A stretch of 64,000 bases of DNA from the NCBI RefSeq assembly GCF_026012015.1, contig NZ_BRXR01000001.1:1086001-1150000 (forward strand). Reading direction: 5' to 3'. Position 1 is the first letter of the stretch, and every line of letters begins with the position of its first letter. The notes beneath the pieces are model-generated. The model saw only the letters and a list, made by a program, of their open reading frames with translations. It made no database searches and was not told the origin of the DNA. Below are positions 15,720 to 24,829 of this stretch, in pieces. This DNA is from Clostridium omnivorum. GTDB taxonomy: Bacteria; Bacillota; Clostridia; Clostridiales; Clostridiaceae. Position numbers and translations under genes: made by a program.

Positions 15720-16892
15720 TTATTCTAAACTCATCTTAGCCTTTCTATCCATAAATTCTCGCTTTACTTCAAGAAGCAGGCTTGGATTATCAACTAAGTC
15801 AAAAGCAGTTCCAGCTAATATCTTAGCTGCATTTATTACAGCCTCATGTCCCCTTTGAGTCTTGCCATCATTTAAAAATTCTTGTGAGTGAGATGAAGCA
15901 TTTTCATCCACGAAGGCGATCCTTATGCATGACCCTGGAATAATATATGTTACATTACCAAAATCTGAAGATCCAGTCTTTTCTCTAGCTGGTCTAATAT
16001 TAGGGGCATTTATAAGCTTTGCGTTACTCATAATTACATCATTTAAGCTGTATACTGGCACTTTGCTGTCTAAATCCTTCTCTCTTATAATCTCATAGGT
16101 AGTTCCTGTCATTAGTGCAGCACCCTTAACAATATCTTCAAATCGTTCAATTACTGATCTCAAATATGAAGAATTATAAGATCTCAAACTAAAGGAACCT
16201 ACTGCTGTATCAGGTACTACATTATTAGGGCCGCCTGCATCAACTACTGTATAGTGCATTCTTGTATCTTCTAAAACATGTTCTCTTAAAAATTCAACTG
16301 CATGAAAGTTTAATAACAATGCATCCAATGCACTTCTTCCTTGCTCTGGTTTTAAGGCAGCATGTGAACTCTTGCCATGGTATATTACTTTAATGCTGCT
16401 AGCTGCTAGGGACTTAACATCTACCTGAGTAGCTGGACCTCCATGCATCATAAGTGCCACATCTAATTCTTTAATATACCCCTCATTTATCATCTTTATC
16501 TTGCCGCCGCCACCCTCTTCTGCTGGTGTGCCATAGATGGTTAATTTATATGGTTTGTCCTTATATAGTTCTTTAAGTGCCGCTGCAGCTCCAACAATTG
16601 CAGGTCCCTGCATATGATGTCCGCAGCCATGTCCCATAGGCAGTGCATCATATTCACATAAAAGCCCTATATTAGGCCCCCCTATTCCATTTTCGAACAC
16701 TGCTTTAAAAGCTGTATCCAGGCTTCCAAGGCCTAACTCAACATTAAAACCCTGTTTCTTTAAATAATCTGTAAGTAATTTGCTAGCTTTGTATTCCTTA
16801 AATGCTAGCTCAGGATTATCGAAAATATAGTCAGCCATTGCTACTAAATTACTACTTCTGTCATCTATATTTTTAAATAAGCTCTCTTTCAA
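15720..16892 (-). CDS. M20-family amidohydrolase (AbgB-like)
   Basis: Zinc-dependent hydrolase of N-acyl amino acids or small peptides. At 390 residues it shows the family landmarks LLCEYDALPMGHGCGHHM (metal ligands), GTPAEEGGGG with the catalytic glutamates, HGKSSHAA in the dimer domain, and a C-terminal SSHSQEF. The start codon is TTG with AAGGAGAG seven to twelve bases upstream; no nearby ATG has a ribosome site. It lies 12 bases after the YfcC-type carrier, so carrier and hydrolase form one operon that probably imports a peptide-like or N-acyl substrate and splits it. p-Aminobenzoyl-glutamate is the known AbgB substrate, but other conjugates are equally possible. Confidence 0.88.
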   Translation of the reverse strand: MKESLFKNIDDRSSNLVAMADYIFDNPELAFKEYKASKLLTDYLKKQGFNVELGLGSLDTAFKAVFENGIGGPNIGLLCEYDALPMGHGCGHHMQGPAIVGAAAALKELYKDKPYKLTIYGTPAEEGGGGKIKMINEGYIKELDVALMMHGGPATQVDVKSLAASSIKVIYHGKSSHAALKPEQGRSALDALLLNFHAVEFLREHVLEDTRMHYTVVDAGGPNNVVPDTAVGSFSLRSYNSSYLRSVIERFEDIVKGAALMTGTTYEIIREKDLDSKVPVYSLNDVIMSNAKLINAPNIRPAREKTGSSDFGNVTYIIPGSCIRIAFVDENASSHSQEFLNDGKTQRGHEAVINAAKILAGTAFDLVDNPSLLLEVKREFMDRKAKMSLE

Positions 16893-16904
16893 TTTTCTCT
16901 CTCC

Positions 16905-18320
16905 TTACATAGGTCCGTAATGTATCATCTGTGCAACTATCATTAGAGTGCATCCCACCGCTACCCATATAAGGAATAGTTTCCACATAAATTTCATCCA
17001 TCTATCATATGGTATATTAGCTGCACCAAGTATCCCCATAAGAGCTGAGGATGTAGGTAAAACATAGTTTCCGAAGCCATCACCAAAATTAAATGCTAGT
17101 ACTGCTGACTGCCTTGAAAGTCCTACCAAATCTGCTAAAGGTACAAATAAAGGCATAACGGTATTAGCCAGTCCACTTCCAGATGTTATAAATAAATTAA
17201 GTATAAGGTTGGCTATATACATTGCTGCTCCCTGTACGTAAGCTGGTAAAAAGCCCAATACCTGAGCCATTCCATAAATGCATGTATCCATTATTTTACC
17301 TGCAGTTAATATTCCTGAAACTGAACGGGCAAGACCTATAATCAAAGCAGCTCCTATCATTTTCTTAGCACCATCTACCATACATTTAGCTATCTTGCTT
17401 GGGCCAAAACCAGCACATGCACCTGCTAATATACCCATCCATATGAATATGGAAGCAGTTTCTTCTAAGTCCCAGCCAAGCTTTACACCGCCATACACTA
17501 TGACACCAAGTAATGCAAATAGTACAAATATAACCATCCATTTTCTTGTGTCCATTGGCTTATCAAAATCTGAAGCCTCACTCTTGTTTGAGTCACTTAA
17601 TAAATCCAAGTCATACATAAAACTTGACTCTGGATTATTTCTAACTTTCTTTGCATATTTAATAAGATAAATATTAGTTATTATTAAAAATACAATAAAA
17701 CAAAAGGCTCTGTATCCTATTCCTGAATAAGGTGGTAATCCAGCAATATTTTGTGCAACTATAGTTGTATTTACATTTAGTGTTCCTGTTGAAAATCCTA
17801 CTGCTCCACCTAAAAGTATAATTCCCGCACCCACTATAGAATCAAACCCTAAAGCCTTTGCAAACATTACCATTACTGGTGCAAAACCTATAAAGGTATT
17901 AACTCCCTGAGTTGTACAAATCAAAGCAAATATTAGCGTAACAATTGGAATAAAAATTGTTTCCTTGGAAGAAAACTTTTTTGAAACCATAGCTATAAGA
18001 GATTGTAATGCTCCGCTTGCTACTATTACATTAAAGGCAGCTCCTGAAAATAAAATTACAAATATAAGACTAGCTGTCTCAATATATCCGCTTACTGCAT
18101 AATTACCCAGCTTAAAAATATTTACTGGTGTATTAGCTATATATTTAAAGGATTTTGCATCAATAACCTTTTTTCCAGCTGAATTTGCTATCCTCTCATA
18201 CTGACCTGATGGAACAATCCATGTGGCAATTGCCGCTCCAAGTACAATAAGAGCTATAATTACTAGAGAATGTGGCATTTTAAAGCTTTTTTTCTTTACC
18301 TTATCAACCATTTCACTCAT
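16905..18320 (-). CDS. YfcC/DcuC-type membrane carrier
   Basis: Twelve or so hydrophobic segments, 471 residues, of the YfcC family in the ion transporter group that also holds C4-dicarboxylate and arginine/ornithine carriers. Visible markers are the N-terminal WIVPSGQYERI after the first span, GVNTFIGFAPVMVMFAKALG, SGLANTVMPLFVPLADL and FNFGDGFGNYVLPTS. GGAG lies eight bases before the ATG. It is the first gene of a two-gene operon with the M20 amidohydrolase, and a LysR gene stands 120 bases upstream in the same direction. The substrate is probably an amino-acid derivative; sequence cannot settle this. Confidence 0.85.
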   Translation of the reverse strand: MSEMVDKVKKKSFKMPHSLVIIALIVLGAAIATWIVPSGQYERIANSAGKKVIDAKSFKYIANTPVNIFKLGNYAVSGYIETASLIFVILFSGAAFNVIVASGALQSLIAMVSKKFSSKETIFIPIVTLIFALICTTQGVNTFIGFAPVMVMFAKALGFDSIVGAGIILLGGAVGFSTGTLNVNTTIVAQNIAGLPPYSGIGYRAFCFIVFLIITNIYLIKYAKKVRNNPESSFMYDLDLLSDSNKSEASDFDKPMDTRKWMVIFVLFALLGVIVYGGVKLGWDLEETASIFIWMGILAGACAGFGPSKIAKCMVDGAKKMIGAALIIGLARSVSGILTAGKIMDTCIYGMAQVLGFLPAYVQGAAMYIANLILNLFITSGSGLANTVMPLFVPLADLVGLSRQSAVLAFNFGDGFGNYVLPTSSALMGILGAANIPYDRWMKFMWKLFLIWVAVGCTLMIVAQMIHYGPM

Positions 18321-18440
18321 ACAAAAAACTCCTTTACAAACTTAATGAAAAGCTTATATGGCCATATAGCTTAATGTCATTGTAATCACTCATCATTTTT
18401 ATGTAAAGGTTTAGAACTTTATATCTACCATAAGTTATAC

Positions 18441-19361
18441 TTATACATTTCCACTGAATATGTCCTTAATTGAATTAATGATTTTATCAAAGTTCGCAAT
18501 TGACATTGAAACATTTGGGTATGCAATAACTAGTTCTGAATTTATTTCGTCCTGAATTATATTATAGTATTCAATATTCTTTATATGAGACATGTAGTTT
18601 ATATAGCTTGCACGATTGAATCCTATACCAAAATTAGCCGAAACTAGTTTCATTATAGTTTCAATATTTCTAATTTCAATTATTTTTTTCGGGATAATTC
18701 CTGCTTTTTCAAATAAAATATCACTAACATCTCTAAGGCTTTGTCCTTTTTGAGGTAAAATAAAAGTTTCATCCTCTAATTCCTTTAGATCAATATATTG
18801 AAAATTACTTTTTTCTCCCCATTTGGCCTTTCTCCTTAGCATATTAGATGAATTTACAGCTAAAAATAAATTATCATTGAAAATATGTACATAATTTAAA
18901 TCTTTTCTTCTTTTCATACAACTATAAATGAGAATATCCAACTCATTATTAATTACCATAGTCTCTAAAATACTTGTATGCGATTCTTTAAATACCAGTT
19001 CTATTTCTGGATACTTTTCTCTAAAATAAGTAGCAATTTCAGCCACTATATAAGGTGATCTTCTTAGCTGTACCCCTATTCTTAATCTTCCTGTGCTACC
19101 CATAAGAAAGTTATGTAATTCAGTATTAAATTCACGTTCCATCATAAGCATCTCTTTAGCCTTTGCAACATATTTTTCACCCACATAGGTTAAGGAGTAG
19201 GAATTACCGCTTCTTACAAATAATTTAGCCCCTAAAGTCTTTTCTAAATTATTAATATACAAACTTAATGCTGGCTGAGAAATAAATAGTTTCTTTGCAG
19301 CCTTTGACATACTGCCAAGTTCAGCTAAAGTACAGACGTATTGTTGTTCCTTTAAATTCAT
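18441..19361 (-). CDS. LysR-family transcriptional regulator
   Basis: The 306-residue protein has the LysR winged helix at 1-60 (SMSKAAKKLFISQPALSLYI, LEKTLGAKLFVR) and a two-lobed effector domain (GRLRIGVQLRRSPYIV; DILIYSCMKR; LVSANFGIGFN). GGAGG precedes the ATG. It is transcribed in the same direction as, and 120 bases before, the YfcC/M20 operon, which is its probable target. LysR proteins usually need a co-inducer; here a product of the amidohydrolase is a plausible candidate, inferred only from proximity. Confidence 0.9.
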   Translation of the reverse strand: MNLKEQQYVCTLAELGSMSKAAKKLFISQPALSLYINNLEKTLGAKLFVRSGNSYSLTYVGEKYVAKAKEMLMMEREFNTELHNFLMGSTGRLRIGVQLRRSPYIVAEIATYFREKYPEIELVFKESHTSILETMVINNELDILIYSCMKRRKDLNYVHIFNDNLFLAVNSSNMLRRKAKWGEKSNFQYIDLKELEDETFILPQKGQSLRDVSDILFEKAGIIPKKIIEIRNIETIMKLVSANFGIGFNRASYINYMSHIKNIEYYNIIQDEINSELVIAYPNVSMSIANFDKIINSIKDIFSGNV

Positions 19362-19529
19362 ATTATTTCCTCCGGATATAAGATAAACAAATACAATGTA
19401 TAATAAAAACTAATAAAATTTTCGTCCACTAATAAAGTCCCATTTAATCTACCTTATTATAGCATACCAATTACCTCTTAAATAGAAATGCTTCATTTAA
19501 GCTGAAAAGGTTCCTGCTCTCTTCAAACA

Positions 19530-20414
19530 CTACAACTCCGTATGACTCTTCAGAACTTTTGAATTATAATATAGTGCAAAAAATGCTAAAACAACAAAAG
19601 TTACTACCTTTGTAATAACTGCTCCAATTGGCAGTGAAATTGAAGCCAACACCTGAAATACTGTCTGAATTGGCAGTAGTATTCCTACAAAACAGCATAA
19701 GGTTAATAATATATCTAATAAAATGTATCCCATTCCATCTTGCCTTTTCAATAGAAGTATACAAATAAAAGAGGATGGAGCAAGCACACCCATATCCAAA
19801 ACGTAGGTAATTTGTGTTGTATAAACTTCGATTAATTGTAAGGAGTGTCCTGAAACTAATGAACTAATTATATCAGGAAGCCACGCCACAAATAGTGAAG
19901 CTCCAACTAAAGTTAAAAAAACATATATGCCTTTAGATGGCAGCTTATTTCCTATACTTTTTGCAACCTGTTCTTTGCTTATACTTGATATTGAAATTAT
20001 TAATCCAAAAAGGCTTGTTGAAAAAAGTGCAATATATATTAGATGAAGTACATTGTAGGTCACACCAAAGGCTATGCTTGCAGAGTAGTAAGTAAAAATT
20101 GAAAGAACAGAGATCAAAAACAATCTGTTTTTTAATTTATTCTTTTGTACATCTCTTACTAATGCTATTATTAGTGTTGGAATAGCAAAGAATAAAATTG
20201 TGAAATCTGTCCCTCGAAATATTGGTGCCATGAAATATGAATCATGTGCATATAGTCCATTACCATACACTTTTACTGTATCACCGTATTGATTTAGAAA
20301 ATTATATGCAGCCCCTCCATTTGTATAAAAAAGACCTGTCGCCGATGTTACAATTCCAAAAGCAACAATAAAAAGAATAACCCCATGCAGAACTTTGTCA
20401 ATATTCTTATTCAT
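19530..20414 (-). CDS. Polytopic membrane protein of unknown function
   Basis: A 294-residue protein with about eight hydrophobic helices and short loops; the longest loop (about 30-65) is outside and carries aromatic and acidic residues (GDTVKVYGNGLYAHDS). GGGGGAAG precedes the ATG. No transporter signature, metal motif or enzyme motif is visible. It stands alone, with the LysR gene downstream in the same direction about 170 bases away and a long AT-rich gap upstream. I do not recognise the family. Confidence 0.6.
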   Translation of the reverse strand: MNKNIDKVLHGVILFIVAFGIVTSATGLFYTNGGAAYNFLNQYGDTVKVYGNGLYAHDSYFMAPIFRGTDFTILFFAIPTLIIALVRDVQKNKLKNRLFLISVLSIFTYYSASIAFGVTYNVLHLIYIALFSTSLFGLIISISSISKEQVAKSIGNKLPSKGIYVFLTLVGASLFVAWLPDIISSLVSGHSLQLIEVYTTQITYVLDMGVLAPSSFICILLLKRQDGMGYILLDILLTLCCFVGILLPIQTVFQVLASISLPIGAVITKVVTFVVLAFFALYYNSKVLKSHTEL

Positions 20415-20582
20415 AATCTTCCCCCTTTTTTCAGTTCATTTAAGCTATATTATACGCTTTTGATTAATGGATTTCCATTTACAATTTTGGTATTTTCTAT
20501 CTAGAACTTTTCGTATAGATATCCTAAAACCGCTTAACTTGTTTTATAATATATGTACATACTCATCTTCTTTATCAGGTTG

Positions 20583-20620
20583 TCCCTTATATATTTACTT
20601 AAAAGTAAATATATAAGGGA
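20583..20620. repeat. Perfect 18-bp inverted repeat
   Basis: Arms of 18 bases (starting TCCCTTATATATTTACTT at 20583-20600) pair exactly with 20603-20620 around an AA loop. Neither side has a terminator-like T-run, so it may be an operator, a cruciform or the remains of a small mobile element. Confidence 0.75.
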
Positions 20621-20709
20621 TTAAAAATAAAGTGCCATAACATATAGATTACATTGGGTAAAGGCATCTTTTCTCATAATATTATCAAACAATAAACTTT
20701 TAAATAAAA

Positions 20710-20735
20710 AAAGGGTTAAATTTCTCTAACCCTTT
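20710..20735 (-). terminator. Terminator of the enoyl reductase gene
   Basis: AAAGGGTTA pairs with TAACCCTTT around AATTTCTC. Seven A residues at 20706-20712 become a T-run on the minus strand, 23 bases past the gene's stop codon. Confidence 0.85.
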
Positions 20736-20758
20736 GGTACCGGCTGAATTAGTGTCAC

Positions 20759-21940
20759 CTAACCAGAAATACTTACATTTGGATCTGTATCCTTATCGTA
20801 GTCAATTGTTGTAAAACCAAAACCGAAAAGTTTAAAGAACTCTTCTCTATACCCTTCAATATCTGAAATTGCATTAATATTTTCAGTATTAACCTCTTCC
20901 CACAAGCTTGAAACTTCTTGCTGCACATCCTCTCTCATTTCTAAGTCATCAACACGGATTCTTCCTGCTGTATCCAAAGCCAATGAATCTGAATATAGAC
21001 GATCTGCAAAAAGGCGAACCATTTGTTCAATGCAGCCTTCATGGATTCCTTTTTCCTTCATTACTTTATATAATAGAGAAATATACAGTGGAACTACAGG
21101 AATTGCCGAACTTGATTGTGTAACCAATGCTTTGTTTACTGATACAAATGTCCTTCCACCAATCTCTTTAAGCTTGCTGTTTATAGCTTTTGCAGAAGCT
21201 TCTAAATGATCCTTTGCCCTGCCAATTGTCCCCTCTCTATAAACTGCATGAGTTATCTCAGGTCCTATATAAGAATAGGCAACAGTAGTAACTCCATCTG
21301 CAAGCACACCTGCCTCTTGAAGTGAATTAATCCACATTCCCCAATCTTCTCCACCCATAACAGCTACAGTTTGCCTGATCTCATCCTCAGTGGCTGGCTG
21401 TATAGTAACCTCAGTTATCTTTCCAGTGTGGAAATCAACAGTTTTATTAGTATATGGCTTACCTATAGGTTTGATAACGGAGTTGAAGCTTTCACCTGTT
21501 ATAGGGTGGGTACGCCTAGGAGAAGCAAGACTGTAAATTACCATATCTACCTGTCCTAGGTCTTCTTTGATTATCTCTATAGTTCTTTTTTTAATCTCAT
21601 CTGAAAAAGCATCACCATTTATGCTTTTAGAGTATACTCCTGCTTCCTTTGCCCTTCTTTCAAAAGCTGCTGTGTTATACCAGCCGGCAGTGGCTGTTCT
21701 ATTATCTGTGGCCGGCCTTTCAAAAAATACACCTATGGTAGCTGCACCTGCTCCAAATGCAGCTACAATTCTTGAAGCTAATCCAAATCCTGTGGAAGCT
21801 CCTATTACCAGCACTTTCTTTGGTCCCACGATTGGTGCCTGCTTTCTTACATAATCAATTTGTTCCTGTACATTTTGTGCGCAACCCTCAGGATGAGCGG
21901 TTATACAAATAAATCCTCTAGCTTTTGGTTTTATAATCAT
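20759..21940 (-). CDS. fabV: Trans-2-enoyl-CoA/ACP reductase (FabV/Ter family)
   Basis: NADH-dependent reduction of the double bond of enoyl-ACP or short enoyl-CoA. About 393 residues, the family's usual size. Signatures are KVLVIGASTGFGLASRI (nucleotide loop), YSLASPRRTHP, and the catalytic Y-x8-K in HAVYREGTIGRAK. The start is ATG 21940 or the ATG directly before it; GGAGGAATTG stands just upstream, and a further ATG overlaps that site. It follows guanine deaminase by about 23 bases, so they share a transcript although no pathway links them. FabV proteins resist triclosan; Ter serves butyryl-CoA formation. Sequence alone does not separate the two roles. Confidence 0.92.
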   Translation of the reverse strand: MIIKPKARGFICITAHPEGCAQNVQEQIDYVRKQAPIVGPKKVLVIGASTGFGLASRIVAAFGAGAATIGVFFERPATDNRTATAGWYNTAAFERRAKEAGVYSKSINGDAFSDEIKKRTIEIIKEDLGQVDMVIYSLASPRRTHPITGESFNSVIKPIGKPYTNKTVDFHTGKITEVTIQPATEDEIRQTVAVMGGEDWGMWINSLQEAGVLADGVTTVAYSYIGPEITHAVYREGTIGRAKDHLEASAKAINSKLKEIGGRTFVSVNKALVTQSSSAIPVVPLYISLLYKVMKEKGIHEGCIEQMVRLFADRLYSDSLALDTAGRIRVDDLEMREDVQQEVSSLWEEVNTENINAISDIEGYREEFFKLFGFGFTTIDYDKDTDPNVSISG

Positions 21941-21963
21941 CATCAATTCCTCCAATAATAACT

Positions 21964-23238
21964 TTATATTTCAACTTCTTTTCCCATAATATATCTCATG
22001 CATATATTTCTATCATCCCCAACATAACAAAAACGTTCAAGTCGTTCCAAAGGAGTAATATCTTCCGAGTACATATTACTATCATCTATTACTAATGCAT
22101 TGAAACAATATCCTTCTTCAAATGCTCCTACATTTTTGAAATATCTTCCTCCAGAACGGGTTGCCATATAAAACGCTTCCGTTAGATTTACAGCTTCCCA
22201 CTGTGGGTCAAACATATTGCGGATTTTTGAATGCTCTATAGTACTAGCAATTCCCCTAGCTATTGACAGACTAGCACCTGAACCTATATCACTACCAATT
22301 GCTAGGTTTATGCCCATTTTCAGAAGTTTTTTAACAGGCATTATGCCGCCAGCATTAATGTTTGCAGTTGCGTCAGGACAATGCACTGCCATACAGTTTG
22401 GATTTTTCATTAATTCCAAAACATCATCATCCATAAAAATGCAGTGTGCCATTATTGTAGGCCTTTGTCCAAGCAAATTATTTTTATAAAATATTTCTGC
22501 TCCATTTTTATATTTAGGAAAAAGCTCCTTAACAACCTTCATTTCGTTAACAGCCTCACACATATGAGAATGAACTGGAACTTCATATCTTTCAGACAAG
22601 CTTCCTAATCCAGCTAATAGTTTTTCGCTACAGGTAATAGTGAACCTTGGAACAATTGCAGCCTTTACATTTCCGCTTTTATGATGCTTTTTAACAAATC
22701 TTTCTGTATCAATAATAGACTGTTCTGTATCCTCTATATAATAGTCAGGGCTATTTTGATCCATATTTAATTTTCCTGTAAATGCAAACAATCCTCTCTG
22801 CTCAAGTATATCAAATAAAATTTCAGATGCTTCATAATGAATAGATGGAAAACAATTTACATGTAAGGTTCCCTGACGTAATAACTCGTCTACAAATAAG
22901 GTATACACCCTCCTTGCATGGTCTTTATTATTAAATTTTGCTTCATTTGGATATGTATAAGTATTAAGCCAGTCTAAAAGTTCTCTATCCATTCCAATGC
23001 CTCTTTGCAAAAACTGAGGTGCATGCACATGCATATCGCAAAAACCAGGAATGATAAGCTTGTTTCCAAAGTCTATGATATTATCTTTTGGAAAGCCATA
23101 TGGCAGCTGATTGCAAATCTCTTTTACAACTCCATCAGTAACCAATATATATGAATTCTCTTTAATTATCAGAACATCTTTACTCTTACTATATATTACA
23201 TTTCCTTTGAATGCTTTATACTTGCTATACTTCTCCAT
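21964..23238 (-). CDS. guaD: Guanine deaminase (amidohydrolase family)
   Basis: Hydrolyses guanine to xanthine and ammonia with one zinc. The 424-residue protein has PGFCDMHVHAPQF (two metal-binding histidines), GMDRELLDWLNTYTYPNE, which is a guanine-deaminase hallmark, EVPVHSHMCEAV, MAHCIFMDDD, AVHCPDATANI and IAIGSDIG-like LAIGSDIGSGAS with the catalytic aspartate. AGGAGAGGTG precedes the ATG. It leads a two-gene unit with the FabV gene. No purine riboswitch is evident in the 250 bases upstream, nor are other purine genes nearby. Confidence 0.92.
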   Translation of the reverse strand: MEKYSKYKAFKGNVIYSKSKDVLIIKENSYILVTDGVVKEICNQLPYGFPKDNIIDFGNKLIIPGFCDMHVHAPQFLQRGIGMDRELLDWLNTYTYPNEAKFNNKDHARRVYTLFVDELLRQGTLHVNCFPSIHYEASEILFDILEQRGLFAFTGKLNMDQNSPDYYIEDTEQSIIDTERFVKKHHKSGNVKAAIVPRFTITCSEKLLAGLGSLSERYEVPVHSHMCEAVNEMKVVKELFPKYKNGAEIFYKNNLLGQRPTIMAHCIFMDDDVLELMKNPNCMAVHCPDATANINAGGIMPVKKLLKMGINLAIGSDIGSGASLSIARGIASTIEHSKIRNMFDPQWEAVNLTEAFYMATRSGGRYFKNVGAFEEGYCFNALVIDDSNMYSEDITPLERLERFCYVGDDRNICMRYIMGKEVEI

Positions 23239-23438
23239 TTAGTTCACCTCTCCTAAATTGATACTAATTTCTACTGTACCCTATTATAATCCTAAAAGTG
23301 TGATAAGCACTGAAAGTATCCTTATCCATTCATTTCTAATTATACCATACAACCAAAACTCTAGCAGGATAGCGGAGGTTTTTGATATTTTTACTATCTA
23401 AGTATCGCACTTTAAATTTTTGAACATTTATAAAAAAA

Positions 23439-23466
23439 CCAGTAAGGAAGTCCATATCCCTACTGG
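23439..23466 (-). terminator. Terminator of the MerR-controlled stress operon
   Basis: CCAGTA-GG arms pair with CC-TACTGG, each with one bulged base. Seven A residues at 23432-23438 give the minus-strand T-run. It lies 24 bases after the SRPBCC stop codon, the last gene of the run of five. Confidence 0.75.
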
Positions 23467-23489
23467 CTAAGGCTGATTGTATTTAATTT

Positions 23490-23906
23490 TTATTTCTCTG
23501 CATATTTTTTAAAATTATCCAATATTGCTTGCCAGCCACCTTGCTGCATTTCAATTGGATTAGTGCTTTCAGCTTCAAAAGTTTCAGTTATCTCTGTGAA
23601 GTTTTCCCTACTCTCAAAATTAATCCAGACTTTTCTCCCATCATCTAGAGTATAAGAAATAATCTTATATAATTCTACTTCATCATAAACTCCACCAAAA
23701 TCAAATCCAAAACTTCCATCTTTAGCTTCCATTCTTGAAAAAAATTTACCTCCTACTCTTAAATCATTTTCCGCAATTGGTGTATGCCAGTCCATTGATG
23801 CACTATTCCATTTTTTTATATGTTCTGGCTCTGTCCAATATCTCCATACCTTTTCTACTGGAACATTCACTGCTACTTTTATCGTTATTTTTTGCTTGTC
23901 TTCCAT
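23490..23906 (-). CDS. SRPBCC/AHSA1-domain protein
   Basis: Single START-like (AHSA1, activator-of-Hsp90-homology) domain: VAVNVPVEKVWRYWTEPEHIKKWN at the N-terminus is broken in the middle by the usual W-DW-P segment, and GGWQAILDNFKKYAEK closes the domain. Such proteins bind hydrophobic ligands. Start set at ATG 23906 with AGGAGG eight bases upstream; the GTG three codons earlier overlaps the ribosome site. The 138 residues match the family. It appears to be the last gene of the Hsp33-MerR-flavodoxin-zinc ribbon set, 100 bases after the zinc-ribbon gene. Ligand unknown. Confidence 0.8.
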   Translation of the reverse strand: MEDKQKITIKVAVNVPVEKVWRYWTEPEHIKKWNSASMDWHTPIAENDLRVGGKFFSRMEAKDGSFGFDFGGVYDEVELYKIISYTLDDGRKVWINFESRENFTEITETFEAESTNPIEMQQGGWQAILDNFKKYAEK

Positions 23907-24003
23907 ATTGTACACCTCCTCAATTTTACTATTAGTTCACTTCGAATTTTATATCTATTAACCTTCAATCCAATAAAACACCATTTATTGAGTTTTACGT
24001 AGA

Positions 24004-24267
24004 TTATGCTCTTTTCCAACGCTTAAGAGTTGGCAATAAAGCTGTCGTTTCTCTTCTTGCTTCCTCTTCACCTATTGTTCTTCCCAATATAGGTACAATT
24101 ATCTCAATCATTTCTTCCATAGACAAATTAGGGGCGATAAATTTTCCGTCCTTATAGCAATTTGTACAGTAAATACTTTTGCTTCCGTCCGGTTCTGTTG
24201 CTATGAAATGTGCATGTTCTTCGTTAAACGGTAATCCACAACTTTGACACATTGTTACTTTTGTCAT
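24004..24267 (-). CDS. Zinc-ribbon protein
   Basis: An 87-residue protein with CQSCGLPF near the N-terminus and YCTNCYKDGKF about 25 residues later, a four-cysteine zinc ribbon, followed by a helical tail ending in a basic patch (LKRWKRA). It fits the putative zinc-ribbon family often annotated as transcription-regulator-like. ATG 24267 is chosen because AAAGGA is nine bases upstream; an ATG three codons earlier abuts it. Fifty-odd bases separate it from the flavodoxin gene, and it likely belongs to the same transcript. A role in redox or metal stress is suggested only by the neighbours. Confidence 0.75.
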   Translation of the reverse strand: MTKVTMCQSCGLPFNEEHAHFIATEPDGSKSIYCTNCYKDGKFIAPNLSMEEMIEIIVPILGRTIGEEEARRETTALLPTLKRWKRA

Positions 24268-24331
24268 TTTTATCATTCCTTTCGTATATTATATAAATAC
24301 ATAATTAAATTGGATTATTTCCTATCTACAG

Positions 24332-24799
24332 TTAGAATCCAATTGTCTCAAGCCACTTTGTAATCTCTTCAGGTGCAGCAGCACCATTTACAGCAATACC
24401 AGGTAGAATGATGGAATTTGAACATTCTCTAGCTATATCATTTTCTATTTGGCAAAATCCACCGCCTCCATGAGTGCAAAAGGGTATTATCCTTTTACCT
24501 GTAAAATCATGTAGCTTAATAAAACTCATAACTGGAGGTGCCAATGTTTTAAACCAATTAGGTGTACCTATAAATATTGTTTGATAATCATCTATGGCCT
24601 CATTTCCAGTTATCAGCTTAGGACAAAATCCTCGAGCAATTTGATTCCTTACTTCTTTAGCTGCAGTATTATAATCAAAGGAATAACTTTTTTCAGGAAT
24701 TAATTCTCTAACATCGCCGCCAGTTTGTTTTGCTATTTCTAAGGCTAAATTCTTTGTATTTTGAAAAAGTGAATAATAAACAATCAGTGTTTTGTTCAT
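24332..24799 (-). CDS. Flavodoxin-family protein
   Basis: FMN-binding electron carrier or small oxidoreductase of 155 residues. The N-terminal phosphate loop reads LIVYYSLFQNTKNLA, GTPNWFKTLAPPVMSFI matches the second flavin loop of the flavodoxin_4 group, and PFCTHGGGGFCQIENDIARE is the third. It has three cysteines in the C-terminal half, which could respond to oxidation. It lies 31 bases downstream of the MerR gene, so its expression probably follows the MerR promoter at 26556-26586. Confidence 0.85.
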   Translation of the reverse strand: MNKTLIVYYSLFQNTKNLALEIAKQTGGDVRELIPEKSYSFDYNTAAKEVRNQIARGFCPKLITGNEAIDDYQTIFIGTPNWFKTLAPPVMSFIKLHDFTGKRIIPFCTHGGGGFCQIENDIARECSNSIILPGIAVNGAAAPEEITKWLETIGF

Positions 24800-24829
24800 A
24801 TGTGCTATATCCTTTCCTACCTTCTAATA

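Larger units (their letters stand above)
20415..20758. other. Gene-free 344-base gap with long palindrome
   Basis: Contains an 18-bp perfect palindrome (20583-20620) and the terminator of the enoyl reductase gene (20710-20735). No coding sequence seen; the rest is plain AT-rich DNA that should include the promoter of the membrane protein gene. Confidence 0.6.

Noticed and set aside
23239-23489. Possible purine riboswitch before guanine deaminase
   Set aside because: I saw neither the conserved junction bases nor paired arms in the leader; only a TATAAT-like box and a possible -35.
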